A stretch of 64,000 nt of DNA from Phytophthora colocasiae (GCA_018806915.1 JAGKQI010000016.1:361973-425972); one strand, 5' to 3'; positions 53,201-62,988 are shown, numbered from the stretch's first letter. Made by a program: numbers and translations. The notes: generated by a model not told the origin, from the letters alone.

Positions 53201-54482
53201 CGGCGGGCGGCGTAGACGAGTACGGCCGTAGCACCTCGCGGATGCCGTCCGGGATCGCGCCGATGTATCCTTCACCTGATGCCCAGCTGTCAGCGTCCAC
53301 AATCTTGCTCGCCATGGTCTCGGCGAACACCTGCAAGACGGCGGATGCGGCGTCGTGCTCGTCGTCATTGAGTTGGCGAAGACGAAGTCGAGGTTGCCGC
53401 GCTGGAGCTGATCCTGGGCCAATAGGTAGGGTGGGGAACGTTTCACCTCCGTCACGCGCGGCAATCTCGGCTTCGACCTCCTCCTCCTGGCGCCGTTGAG
53501 CCTCGTCACCGTCGTCACCTGAGCTGTCTCCCGCAGTGTAAGCAGGTGCAGGTGTGTCTGCACTCGGTGTCGGCGTCCTGGCTGTGGTTGGCTGGTAGCA
53601 GGCGGTCGGGGTCTGGTCATGCGGGCCGCACTCCGAGGAGGTACGTCGCTGATCCAGCGCCTTGTTGGCCAGGCGATCTGCGTGCGCGTTGGCCTTTCGG
53701 TCGATGTGCTGGAGCTTGTGTTGTTCCAGCGAACGTAGGCCAAAGCGCACGCGGTTGCGGAGGCGGCGCAATCTGGCATTCGTGCAGCTGAAGGTGCCTC
53801 GCACCTGCGCGAGCACCAGGTTGCTGTCTCCCTCGACTCTCAAGCGAGTGACGCCGTGGTGAAGAGCACTTTGCACTCCGAGCAGCAGTGCCGTATACTC
53901 GGCGGTGTTGTTCGTTTCTTGGCTGCTCGGGAGGTAGTGAGAGCATGTCCACACCACGGTGTCACTCGGGTCGAAAAGCGCTGCGCCAGCTCCACCTGGT
54001 CCGGGGCTGCGGCGGCACGCACCGTCAAAGCGTAGCGTCCACATGCTGCTTGGTGGCTGCCCCGTGTCGGAGTTCATGACCTGTGCGTTCGGGGTGGTGG
54101 CCTCCATCGGCTCCGGAAGTTGGCCCGTGGCCCCGGAGGCGCTGGCAGGAAGTTGGCCGAAGGCCCCTGCTGCGCGTGGAGGTCCCCACCTCGATGCTGG
54201 GCGGCGTGCAGCACGGGGGATGCACACCTTGGGTCCCCAGCGACTCTGAAGGCGGCGTCGTCCTTCGTCGTGCTTGTCCGGGCGAGATACTGGGGCTGCC
54301 GTGGTCGGTAGGCCGGTGGCCAGCGACGCGATCGCTGCAGCACCTACAGCTCGATGCCGTGGACCCCATCGCGAACGGGTGGATGCTTGGTGCTGTTGCA
54401 CCGGTCGTCGATCTCGCCGCGACGGCGTATGTGCGGCTGCAGCCTCACCAGTAACCAACTGCGCGATGGCTGCAGCTGCCAC
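50220..54482 (-). CDS. E5 ORF2: RNase H - RT - restriction-like endonuclease polyprotein
   Basis: 1420 residues as delimited by a GTG; the frame stays open upstream into ORF1. RNase H lies at about 54040-53657, RT at about 52757-51872 with intact AYADDLKVFSD, and knuckle plus endonuclease at about 50880-50450. It differs from E3 at scattered positions, for example S for N in the RNase H start (CRRSPGPGG) and ERNGRL for ECNERL in RT, the latter shared with E4. Catalytic residues of all three enzymes are retained, so it may be active. Confidence 0.9.
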   Translation of the reverse strand: MAAAAIAQLVTGEAAAAHTPSRRDRRPVQQHQASTRSRWGPRHRAVGAAAIASLATGLPTTAAPVSRPDKHDEGRRRLQSRWGPKVCIPRAARRPASRWGPPRAAGAFGQLPASASGATGQLPEPMEATTPNAQVMNSDTGQPPSSMWTLRFDGACRRSPGPGGAGAALFDPSDTVVWTCSHYLPSSQETNNTAEYTALLLGVQSALHHGVTRLRVEGDSNLVLAQVRGTFSCTNARLRRLRNRVRFGLRSLEQHKLQHIDRKANAHADRLANKALDQRRTSSECGPHDQTPTACYQPTTARTPTPSADTPAPAYTAGDSSGDDGDEAQRRQEEEVEAEIAARDGGETFPTLPIGPGSAPARQPRLRLRQLNDDEHDAASAVLQVFAETMASKIVDADSWASGEGYIGAIPDGIREVLRPYSSTPPADSAPRPRQRRNRPPRVTRNQREHRLDEALDDLSTVQRTTPTDQRAVRKARRRVGRVRTSMATQELRQAFAKDEAKCVERILKSVLVETAGEEHPETCPIGRDELHRHFTGTSTAPAPFHYDATEGQEFRAAMDSFLPATAETDAFEDELTVDDVEDQLSSSAKDSSPGHDGISYDIYRRFAAQLVPLLHAAFQFCWRHRRVPALWKVGIVRLIHKKGDPMQPANWRPICLQPTIYKLYSGLLARRLSRWLERNGRLPMAQKGFRAFNGCHEHNFTATSLLDQTRRMHRKLYQVWYDLRNAFGSLPQQLMWRVLRHLGVDRSFIARCQDIYDGSAFVVGNAADGPTDPVRQEVGVYQGCPLSPLLFISALVPLVRRLEQLDGVGVPLAEGVRPCTTAYADDLKVFSDSAAGIRKCHGVVARFLAWTGLRANPAKCASLAVTTNARGNPVRDDTMQLQIHGDAIATLSLQESYRYLGVGDGFDHVRHRLQLEPKIQQIKREAVALMQSGLAVWQVVKALKTYVYPKVEYALRHLRPLQSQLQGFDRAVARGLRHLLRLPQSATSEILYAPTSAGGLGLQPLVEMHQALQVAHAWQLLHSKDPAVVAVAKAQVCQVVRKRYRLQEEHWRGRDDELVRSFLNSQLAASPHAERLRRNGDIGSLWTDVQRTLCVLHLDLTVQADRDGHDELALRVPHHTKWLDHKTVLRHVKLHMKIRHQTRWKGLVDQGKTVRVHGGLGAKFVTTGAGLSDAEHRFGIMARLNQVDTNAVLKRKRLRSSKTCRDPTCSSAETLAHALNHCSSNMDAIRQRHDDALEQIGSKIRGALERAKSTTELRLNQTVPEYTGAALRPDIVLRNVTAKKMVIADLAITFEDHAAGARHSSLQLSHDYKTLKYQPIVAELRVQGWQVQTAAIVYGSLGSVQPSNFKTYTEKLKLHKREARQLDLQLSSHCIRASHRIWGWHCRRHREGQRSGNASRAPRGSGGTPRRASQARARR

Positions 54483-56794
54483 TGCCTTGGGGTGCGGGCC
54501 CCAGCGTGTCGGCTTGGACGTGGCGTCGGTAGTGGCTGAGGTCGTCGAGGTGTCGGCGCCGCGTGCGCCTCCATCTCCACGTCCTCGAGCAGCTCCTCCT
54601 CTTCTGCCTGCATCAGTACGTCCAGGTCCAGCGGTTGCTGCTGCTGATGGTCGGTCGTCGGGTTCAGGCGGCGGCGTTTGCCGGAAACTCGATGCTCTGG
54701 AGGTGGCGAGGGTGGCTCCAGTACGTGGGGGGCGTACTGAAGCCCGGGAGTGGCGGTGGGCACGGCGCTCTGCTGGGTGGCAGCATCTGCAGCTGTAGTG
54801 TCACTTGATGTGGCTGCTGCAGCTGCAGGTGCTGCCGCGAGGAGAGGACTGGAGGGTACAAGGCTCTCCTCCTCGCTGTCGACACGAAGCACACTGGAGG
54901 TCGGGTCGCGCGCGGTAGTCACGGCGGTAAATGTGCTGTGTGCACAGGCTTGAGCATGTCGCGTGGCTGCCGCGCGCGACCGGAAGCCGATGCCGCACGT
55001 ACACCCGCTGTGGAAGTGATCCACGAAGCGGATGCGGCGGTGTGCTGAGTGGCGGTGCTTGGTGAGGGCAGCGAGGTCGCGGGCAGTGTGCGTGCACAAC
55101 GCGCAAGAGAATGCAGAGGCGTTGTGCGCGTACACTGCCAGCACCGGGTCCAGGGAGCCGATGTTCGGCGTGTGGTGCTGGGGTCTTGGTCCCGGTGCTG
55201 CTTGAGCGGCCTTGAGCTGTGCTGCCACTGCGTCGCTGTCCTCGGTCTTGGCCTCGTCTCCGCCGGGCGTATAGCGTCCACTCCTGCTGGTTGCGTCGCT
55301 GTCTTGAAGCTCCACGCGCGCGCGAGCCGAAGTTTCTTGGTCTTGAGGCGGCTCAGCGCGTGCGTGGTGCTCCACGGCGGCGCGTCCAGAAGGAGGTGCT
55401 TGTGCAGCTGCGACTGCTGCGACTCGATGAGCAGCAGCAGCCACAGCTGCGGCGGAGACTTGGGCGGTGGCGGCGAACTCAGAGGCGTCACCGTCGGCGA
55501 GCATGCCGCCCGCCCTGCCGGGTATGGGCGACACACTCGCGAGGTCCTTGGAGGTCTTGGCGGCGGCGGTCTCGCCCGACGTGGCGTCTGCGTCATCGCC
55601 AGGTGCACGGTGGTGCTGGTTGGCGGCGGCGCCGGCCGCAGGAGCTCGGTCTGCAGTCGTCATGGCTACTCCACCGGCGGGCAGCATTCCTGCCGCCCTG
55701 CCGGGTGGGTAGCCATCATTCGCGGGGTCTTGGGGCGGCACAGGAGCGGCGGCGTCGAGGTCTTGCCCGTCGTCGTCGTCGCTGCTGTCGCTGGGGCCGT
55801 CCTTGGTCGCGGTGGAGGCCGCTAGAGCGCGAGCCGTGGCGGCTACGAGCGCTGCCCCTGGTGCTGGCCTGTCGGACAGCATGCCGCCCGCCCTGCCGGG
55901 TGTTTCGATCAAACGCAGGGCTGGTGGGGCGGCGGCAGGAGCTGGGAGGGCTGGCAGCAGGTCTTGGTCAGCCGAACGGCGCGCTTGGACGGCCGTCGGA
56001 GGCGGAGAGGTCGAGTGGAGGCCGTCTCGCGGTGCTACCCAATCGGGCAGCATGCCGCCCGCCCTGCCGGGTGAGAATCGACCACAGGAGGCAGGCAGGG
56101 CGGCGCTGGGCGGCGGAGAGGCGAGGCGGGGGTCTTGGGAAGCCGAACGGCGCGCTTGGAGGTCCGGGCGGTCTTGGGCTCCACAGGAGCCGTCGTTCGC
56201 GGCGCCCTCGTGGGGGGCGCCAGCCTCGGCCGTGGCGGCGGCTTCGAAGCCGGAGGCGAGGCCTGTCGCCTGAGCGAGCAGGGATCCTCCCATACTCAGG
56301 CCGAGTACAGGATGCCCCGGCCCTGAAGTGGGAGGGCCCGGGGGACGGGAGACGGGCGCAGTGGCGCCGAAACGACGCGGCGTTGAAGCCGCAGACCGGG
56401 TGCCCGTTTGGGCGACAGAGGGCCCGGCCCGCGATGCCGCTTGGGGGACAGCAGCGCCAGAGGGTCGCCCACCCCTGGCTGAAATTTCAGCGCCGGGCTC
56501 CACGCCGTCGCTGAGCAGCGGTGGCGCGCGTGGAGCCTCCGGCGGCGCCGTTTCGGGCTCGCGAGAGCTCAAAAGGGGGGCAAAAGTGTGAAGGCCTAGC
56601 CCTAGTGGATCCGCTGGTGGACCCACTAGTGGATCCGCCAGCGGATCCACTGCCCCGTCTCGTACAGCCTCGCCAGACGACGCGCTATAAAAAGACGCGT
56701 CGCTGGCGAAGCTGGAGTGGCTGGCCGTGGAGCACTCACTGTCGGTAGACGGAGAGCGCTCCCGGGGCTCCCAGTCCGGCCACCAGAAGCGCAT
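54344..56794 (-). CDS. E5 ORF1: zinc-finger protein, about 816 residues
   Basis: ATG 56794-56792 (MRFWWPDWEP). Ser/Thr/Glu-rich start, then DPLADPLVGPPADPLGLGL, then the Ala/Pro-rich part with four GRAGGML-type motifs (DNA near 56055, 55880, 55690 and 55510). The C2H2 finger and second Cys/His cluster are coded at about 55113-54960. The tail after EDVEMEAHAAP overlaps ORF2 in the +0 frame and is likely spurious if ribosomes slip back one base. It probably binds target DNA and element RNA in the nucleus. Confidence 0.75.
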   Translation of the reverse strand: MRFWWPDWEPRERSPSTDSECSTASHSSFASDASFYSASSGEAVRDGAVDPLADPLVGPPADPLGLGLHTFAPLLSSREPETAPPEAPRAPPLLSDGVEPGAEISARGGRPSGAAVPQAASRAGPSVAQTGTRSAASTPRRFGATAPVSRPPGPPTSGPGHPVLGLSMGGSLLAQATGLASGFEAAATAEAGAPHEGAANDGSCGAQDRPDLQARRSASQDPRLASPPPSAALPASCGRFSPGRAGGMLPDWVAPRDGLHSTSPPPTAVQARRSADQDLLPALPAPAAAPPALRLIETPGRAGGMLSDRPAPGAALVAATARALAASTATKDGPSDSSDDDDGQDLDAAAPVPPQDPANDGYPPGRAAGMLPAGGVAMTTADRAPAAGAAANQHHRAPGDDADATSGETAAAKTSKDLASVSPIPGRAGGMLADGDASEFAATAQVSAAAVAAAAHRVAAVAAAQAPPSGRAAVEHHARAEPPQDQETSARARVELQDSDATSRSGRYTPGGDEAKTEDSDAVAAQLKAAQAAPGPRPQHHTPNIGSLDPVLAVYAHNASAFSCALCTHTARDLAALTKHRHSAHRRIRFVDHFHSGCTCGIGFRSRAAATRHAQACAHSTFTAVTTARDPTSSVLRVDSEEESLVPSSPLLAAAPAAAAATSSDTTAADAATQQSAVPTATPGLQYAPHVLEPPSPPPEHRVSGKRRRLNPTTDHQQQQPLDLDVLMQAEEEELLEDVEMEAHAAPTPRRPQPLPTPRPSRHAGARTPRQWQLQPSRSWLLVRLQPHIRRRGEIDDRCNSTKHPPVRDGVHGIEL

Positions 56795-56847
56795 GCGTCG
56801 ATGCGTTGGTGAAGGGCCGAAAAAAAAGATAGAAAAAATCAAATGCA

Positions 56848-56995
56848 GTAGTTGGCCTCACGAGGTGTGGGTGAAAGACCTCGGAGACCGTCCCGTCCAC
56901 GCCCAGCAAGCTGGTCGGCACGGGGCGTCCAAAAATGAATGTGAAAAAGCACTCCAAAAATGGAGAATACCAGTTTTCACACTGATTAGAACAGA
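56848..56995 (-). ncRNA. U2 snRNA gene, 3' half (copy 6)
   Basis: 148-bp block like copy 1, with a private base change at 56968 (A to T on the plus strand) in the 3' side of the IIa-like stem region. Confidence 0.7.
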
Positions 56996-57147
56996 GTATG
57001 TGTTCGTATTTACCAGTTAGTAACCTCTCCGTAACTGAAATGTAGCCTAAAATATGTATGTCACTAAAGGGAGGGTGTTCGTATCTTCCTGGGTTTCTGA
57101 AGGGCGGTTCCCTACCTGGGTAGTGCCCTGTCGGTCAAAAGACCAGC

Positions 57148-59526
57148 TTATCGCCGTGCCCTTGCCTGCGATGCGCGTCGCGGGGTCCCCCCAGACCCAC
57201 GCGGTGCTCGCGAGGCGTTGCCGCTTCTTTGTCCTTCGCGGTGGCGCCGGCAGTGCCAGCCCCAGATGCGGTGGCTGGCACGGATGCAGTGGCTCGACAA
57301 CTGAAGGTCCAGTTGTCGTGCCTCGCGCTTGTGCAACTTCAACTTCTCGGTGTACGTCTTGAAGTTGCTGGGCTGCACGGAGCCCAGCGACCCGTACACA
57401 ATCGCCGCGGTCTGCACCTGCCACCCCTGCACCCGCAACTCGGCCACGATAGGTTGGTACTTGAGTGTCTTGTAGTCGTGGCTGAGTTGCAGCGAGGAGT
57501 GGCGGGCGCCGGCCACGTGATCCTCGAACGTGATTGCCAAGTCGGCGATCACCATCTTCTTGGCAGTCACGTTCCGCAGGACGATGTCGGGCCGCAGAGC
57601 TGCGCCTGTATACTCAGGCACCGTCTGGTTCAGACGCAGCTCTGTGGTTGACTTGGCGCGCTCAAGTGCGCTGCGGATCTTGGACCCGATCTGCTCCAAG
57701 GCGTCGTCGTGGCGCTGGCGGATGGCGTCCATGTTGGACGAGCAGTGGTTGAGAGCGTGGGCCAGCGTCTCGGCCGAGGAGCAGGTCGGGTCCCTGCAGG
57801 TCTTGCTAGACCGCAGCCGCTTGCGCTTGAGGACGGCGTTCGTGTCGACTTGGTTGAGGCGGGCCATGATGCCGAACCGGTGCTCCGCGTCCGAAAGACC
57901 CGCCCCCGTCGTCACGAACTTGGCTCCGAGGCCGCCGTGCACACGCACCGTCTTGCCCTGGTCAACCAGGCCCTTCCACCGGGTCTGGTGGCGTATCTTC
58001 ATGTGCAACTTCACGTGCCGCAACACAGTCTTGTGGTCAAGCCACTTGGTGTGGTGCGGCACGCGAAGTGCCAGCTCGTCGTGGCCGTCGCGGTCGGCTT
58101 ACACTGTCAGGTCGAGGTGGAGGACGCAAAGCGTGCGCTGCACGTCCGTCCACAACGACCCGATGTCACCGTTGCGCCGCAGCCTCTCTGCGTGGGGCGA
58201 GGCGGCGAGCTCGGAGTTGAGGAACGACCGCACGAGCTCGTCGTCGCGTCCTCGCCAATGCTCCTCCTGCAGGCGGTAGCGTTTGCGCACCACCTGACAC
58301 ACCTGCGCCTTCGCGACGGCCACGACTGCAGGGTCCTTGGAGTGAAGCAGCTGCCAGGCGTGCGCCACCTGCAACGCCTGGTGCATCTCCACCAGAGGCT
58401 GCAACCCCAGGCCGCCCGCCGACGTCGGGGCGTAGAGAATTTCGCTGGTGGCGGACTGGGGCAGGCGTAGTAGGTGGCGCAGGCCTCGCGCCACTGCTCG
58501 GTCAAAGCCTTGGAGTTGGGACTGAAGCGGGCGCAGGTGTCGGAGTGCGTACTCCACCTTGGGGTAGACGTACGTCTTGAGTGCCTTGACTACCTGCCAC
58601 ACGGCCAGACCTGACTGCATCAGCGCCACCGCCTCTCGCTTGATCTGCTGGATCTTGGGCTCAAGCTGGAGTCGGTGGCGCACATGGTCAAAGCCATCGC
58701 CCACCCCCAGGTACCTGTAGCTTTCCTGGAGTGAGAGGGTGGCGATGGCATCGCCATGTATTTGCAGTTGCATCGTGTCGTCACGGGCGGGGTTGCCACG
58801 GGCGTTCGTCGTCACTGCGAGGCTGGCACACTTGGCGGGGTTCGCACGCAACCCGGTCCACGCGAGGAAGCGAGCGACAACACCGTGGCACTTGCGGATG
58901 CCGGCGGCGCTGTCGCTGAACACCTTGAGGACGTCATCCACCGTGAGCTCGTCCTCGAAGGCGTCGGTCTCCGCGGTGGCTGGCAGGAAGCTGTCCATTG
59001 CCGCCCGAAATTCCTGGCCCTCCGTTGCGTCGTAGTGGAACGGTGCGGGTGCCGTGCTGGTGCCGGTGAAATGGCGGTGAAGTTCGTCGCGGCGAATGGG
59101 GCAAGTCTCTGGGTGCTCCTCCCCCGCCGTCTCCACCAACACGCTCTTCAGAATCCTCTCCACGCACTTCGCTTCGTCCTTGGCGAAGGCCTGACGCAGT
59201 TCCTGCGTTGCCATCGACGTGCGCACCCTGCCGACGCGGCGTCGTGCCTTACGCACGGCGCGTTGGTCTGTCGGCGTTGTTCGCTGCACCGTGGACAAGT
59301 CGTCCAAGGCCTCGTCTAGGCGGTGCTCGCGCTGGTTGCGCGTCACACGAGGTGGGCGGTTGCGACGCTGGCGTGGTCGCGGTGCTGAGTTGGCGGGTGG
59401 CGTAGACGAATACGGCCGTAGCACCTCGCGGATGCCGTCCGGGATCGCGCCGATGTATCCTTCACCTGATGCCCAGCTGTCAGCGTCCACAATCTTGCTC
59501 GCCATGGTCTCGGCGAACACCTGCAA
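57148..59526 (-). pseudogene. E6 ORF2 C-terminal part without the RT catalytic core
   Basis: Frame 59526-58099 reads DELTVDDV then directly LKVFSDSAAGIRK: 246 codons including the YADD motif are gone, in frame. It then meets TAA at 58101-58099 (CAA in the others) and continues in the same frame at 58062-57148 with knuckle and endonuclease. The in-frame nature of the deletion leaves a continuous linker-thumb-endonuclease frame apart from the TAA. Confidence 0.85.
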
Positions 59527-62500
59527 GGCGGCGGATGCGGCGTCGTGTTCGTCGTCATTGAGTTGGCGAAGACGAAGTCGAGGTTGCCGCGCTGGAGCTG
59601 ATCCTGGGCCAATAGGTAGGGTGGGGAACGTTTCACCTCCGTCACGCGCGGCAATCTCGGCTTCGACCTCCTCCTCCTGGCGCCGTCACCGTCGTCACCT
59701 GAGCTGTCTCCCGCAGTGTAAGCAGGTGCAGGTGTGTCTGCACTCGGTGTCGGAGTCCTGGCTGTGGTTGGCTGGTAGCAGGCGGTCGGGGTCTGGTCAT
59801 GCGGGCCGCATTCCGAGGAGGTACGTCGCTGGTCCAGTGCCTTGTTGGCCAAGCGATCTGCGTGTGCGTTGGCCTTGCGGTCGATGTGCTGGAGCTTGTG
59901 TTGTTCCAGGGAACGTAAGCCAAAGCGCACGCGGTTGCGGAGGCGGCGCAATCTGGCATTCGTGCAGCTGAAGGTGCCTCGCACCTGCGCGAGCACCAGG
60001 TTGCTGTCTCCCTCGACTCTCAAGCGAGTGACGCCGTGGTGAAGAGCACTTTGCACTCCGAGCAGCAGTGCCGTATACTCGGCGGTGTTGTTCGTCTCTT
60101 GGCTGCTCGGGAGGTAGTGGGAGCACGTCCATACCACGGTGTCACTCGGGTCGAAAAGCGCTGCGCCAGCTCCACCTGGCCCGGGGTTGCGGCGGCACGC
60201 ACCGTCAAAGCGTAGCGTCCACATGCTGCTTGGTGGCTGCCCCGTGTCGGAGTTCATGACCTGTGCGTTCGGGGTGGTGGCCTCCATCGGCTCCGGAAGT
60301 TGGCCCGTGGCCCCGGAGGCGCTGGCAGGAAGTTGGCCGAAGGCCCCTGCTGCGCGTGGAGGTCCCCACCTCGATGCTGGGCGGCGTGCAGCACGGGGGA
60401 TGCACACCTTGGGTCCCCACCGACTCTGAAGGCGGCGTCGTCCTCCGTCGTGCTTGTCCGGGCGAGATACTGGGGCTGCCGTGGTCGGTAGGCCGGTGGC
60501 CAGCGACGCGATCGCTGCAGCACCTACAGCTCGATGCCGTGGACCCCATCGCGAACGGGTGGATGCTTGGTGCTGTTGCACCGGTCGTCGATCTCGCCGC
60601 GACGGCGTATGTGCGGCTGCAGCCTCACCAGTAACCAACTGCGCGATGGCTGCAGCTGCCACTGCCTTGGGGTGCGGGCCCCAGCGTGTCGGCTTGGACG
60701 TGGCGGTGGTGGTGGTCGTGGTCGTCGAGGTGTGCGTCTCCGTCGGTTCCGCCTCCATCTCCACGTCCTCGAGCAGCTCCTCCTCTTCTGCCTGCATCAG
60801 TACGTCCAGGTCCAGCGGTTGCTGCTGCTGATGGTCGGTCGTCGGGTTCAGGCGGCGGCGTTTGCCGGAAACTCGATGCTCTGGAGGTGGCGAGGGTGGC
60901 TCCAGTACGTGGGGGGCGTACTGAAGCCCGGGAGTGGCGGTGGGCACGGCGCTCTGCTGGGTGGCAGCATCTGCAGCTGTAGTGTCACTTGATGCGGCTG
61001 CTGCAGCTGCTGCCGCGAGGAGAGGACTGGAGGATACAAGGCTCTCCTCCTCGCTGTCGACACGAAGCACACTGGAGGTCGGGTCGCGCGCGGTAGTCAC
61101 GGCGGTAAATGTGCTGTGTGCACAGGCTTGAGCATGTCGCGTGGCTGCCGCGCGCGACCGGAAGCCGATGCCGCACGTGCACCCGCTGTGGAAGTGATCC
61201 ACGAAGCGGATGCGGCGGTGTGCTGAGCGGCGGTGCTTGGTGAGGGCAGCGAGGTCGCGGGCAGTGTGCGTGCACAACGCGCAAGAGAACGCAGAGGCGT
61301 TGTGCGCGTACACTGCCAGCACCGGGTCCAGGGAGCCGATGTTCGGCGTGTGGTGCTGGGGTCTTGGTCCCGGTGCTGCTTGAGCGGTCTTGAGCTGTGC
61401 TGCCACTGCGTCGCTGTCCTCGGTCTTGGCCTCGTCTCCGCCGGGCGTATAGCGTCCACTCCTGCTGGTTGCGTCGCTGTCTTGAAGCTCCACGCGCGCG
61501 CGAGCCGAAGTTTCTTGGTCTTGAGGCGGCTCAGCGCGTGCGTGGTGCTCCACGGCGGCGCGTCCAGAAGGAGGTGCTTGTGCAGCTGCTGCGACTCGAT
61601 GAGCAGCAGCAGCCACAGCTGCGGCGGAGACTTGAGCGGTGGCGGCCAAGGCAGAGGCGTCACCATCGGCGAGCATGCCGCCCGCCCTGCCGGGTGGGCG
61701 TACGGCATTCGCGGGGTCCTTGGTGGGCGTGGCGGTGGCGGTCTTGCCCGGCGAGGCGGCGCCGTCATCGCCAGGTGCACGGCGGTGCTGGTTGGCGGCG
61801 GCGCCGGCCGCAGAAGCTCGGTCTGCTGTCATGATGGCTACTCCACCGGCGGGCAGCATTCCTGCCGCCCTGCCGGGTGGGTAGCCATCATTCGCGGGGT
61901 CCTGGGGCGGCACAGGAGCGGCGGCGGCGTCGTCTTGCCCGTCGCTGTCGTCGCTGCTGTCGCTGGGGTCCTCCTCGGCCGCTGTGGAGGCCGCTAGAGC
62001 GCGAGCCGTAGCGGCTACGAGCGCTGCCCCTGGTGCTGGCCTGTCGGACAGCATGCCGCCCGCCCTGCCGGGTAGAATTGCATCAGTAGGGGCGGGCAGG
62101 GCGGCGACAGGCGGCTGGGAGGCTGGCACGGGGTCTTGAGCAGCCGAACGGCGCGCTTGGGCGGCCGTCGGAGGCGGAGAGGCCGAGTGGAGGCCGTCTC
62201 GCGGCGCTACCCAATCGGGCAGCATGCCGCCCGCCCTGCCGGGTGAAATTCGACCACAGGAGGCAGGCAGGGCGGCGCCGAGCGGCGGAGAGGCGAGGGT
62301 CTTTACTAGCCGAACGGCGCGCTTGGGGGTCCGGAGGCGGCCTGGGGGCTCCACAGGAGCCGTCGTTCGCGGCGCCCTCCTGGGCGGCGCCAGCCTCGGC
62401 GGAGGCGGCGGCTTCGAAGCCGGAGGCGGAAGCTGTCGCCTGAGCGAGCAGGGATCCTCCCATACTCAGGCCGAGTACAGGAGGCCCCGGCCCTGAAGTG

Positions 62501-62751
62501 GGAGGGCCCGGGGGACGGTGGACGGGTGCAGTGCCGGCGAAACGACGCGGCGTTGAAGCCACAGACCGGGTGCCCGTTTGGGCGACAGAGGGCCCGGCCC
62601 GCGATGCCGCTCCGCGAACAGCCGCCAAATCGGCGACGTCATCGAGCGCGTCATAGAATGACCCGTCGCTGGCGAGGCTCGATTGGCTGGCTGTGGACGC
62701 CTCCGAGTCGGAGGACGCCGAGCGGTCTCTCATTGGCCAAAATAGACGCAT
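59343..62751 (-). pseudogene. E6 ORF1 fused in frame to RNase H
   Basis: The start ATG at 62751-62749 opens MRLFWPMRDRSASSD in one frame (to about 62300). The main frame 62354-59343 runs without a break from the GRAGGML region through the C2H2 finger, EEEELLEDVEMEAEPTETHT, the RWGP motifs and the whole RNase H, until a 10-bp loss near 59685. This copy therefore shows directly that ORF1 and ORF2 can be one polyprotein. RNase H retains its acidic residues. Confidence 0.8.
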
Positions 62752-62840
62752 GGCGCGATCTAATTAACCAAAAAGAAGTCCACGTGGACACTAAAAAGGG
62801 ACAAGTCCAGGTGGACAGTTGTAGGAAAGAGTCAAATGCA

Positions 62841-62988
62841 GTAGTTGGCCTCACGAGGTGTGGGTGAAAGACCTCGGAGACCGTCCCGTCCACGCCCAGC
62901 AAGCTGGTCGGCACGGGGCGTCCAAAAATGAACGTGAAAAAGCACTCCAAAAATGGAGAAAACCAGTTTTCACACTGATTAGAACAGA
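62841..62988 (-). ncRNA. U2 snRNA gene, 3' half (copy 7)
   Basis: 148-bp block like copy 1, with one private change at 62933 (T to C on the plus strand), beside the Sm site. Confidence 0.7.

Larger units (their letters stand above)
50068..56847 (-). mobile_element. Utopia-like element E5 (B type), best-preserved copy
   Basis: 3' UTR 50068-50219, ORF2 50220-54482, ORF1 54344-56794, leader 53 bp. Neither ORF is interrupted. The only obstacle to making one protein is that ORF2 is one base back (-1) from ORF1. It is the most likely source copy in the window. Confidence 0.88.
56996..62840 (-). mobile_element. Utopia-like element E6, internal RT deletion, A-type start
   Basis: 5.8 kb. It lacks 738 bp of RT (breakpoint 58930/58931), has a 10-bp loss near 59685, a TAA at 58101-58099, and a frame change near 62300. 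Its leader and first residues match E0, the rest matches E2-E5. It cannot move without help from another copy. Confidence 0.85.
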
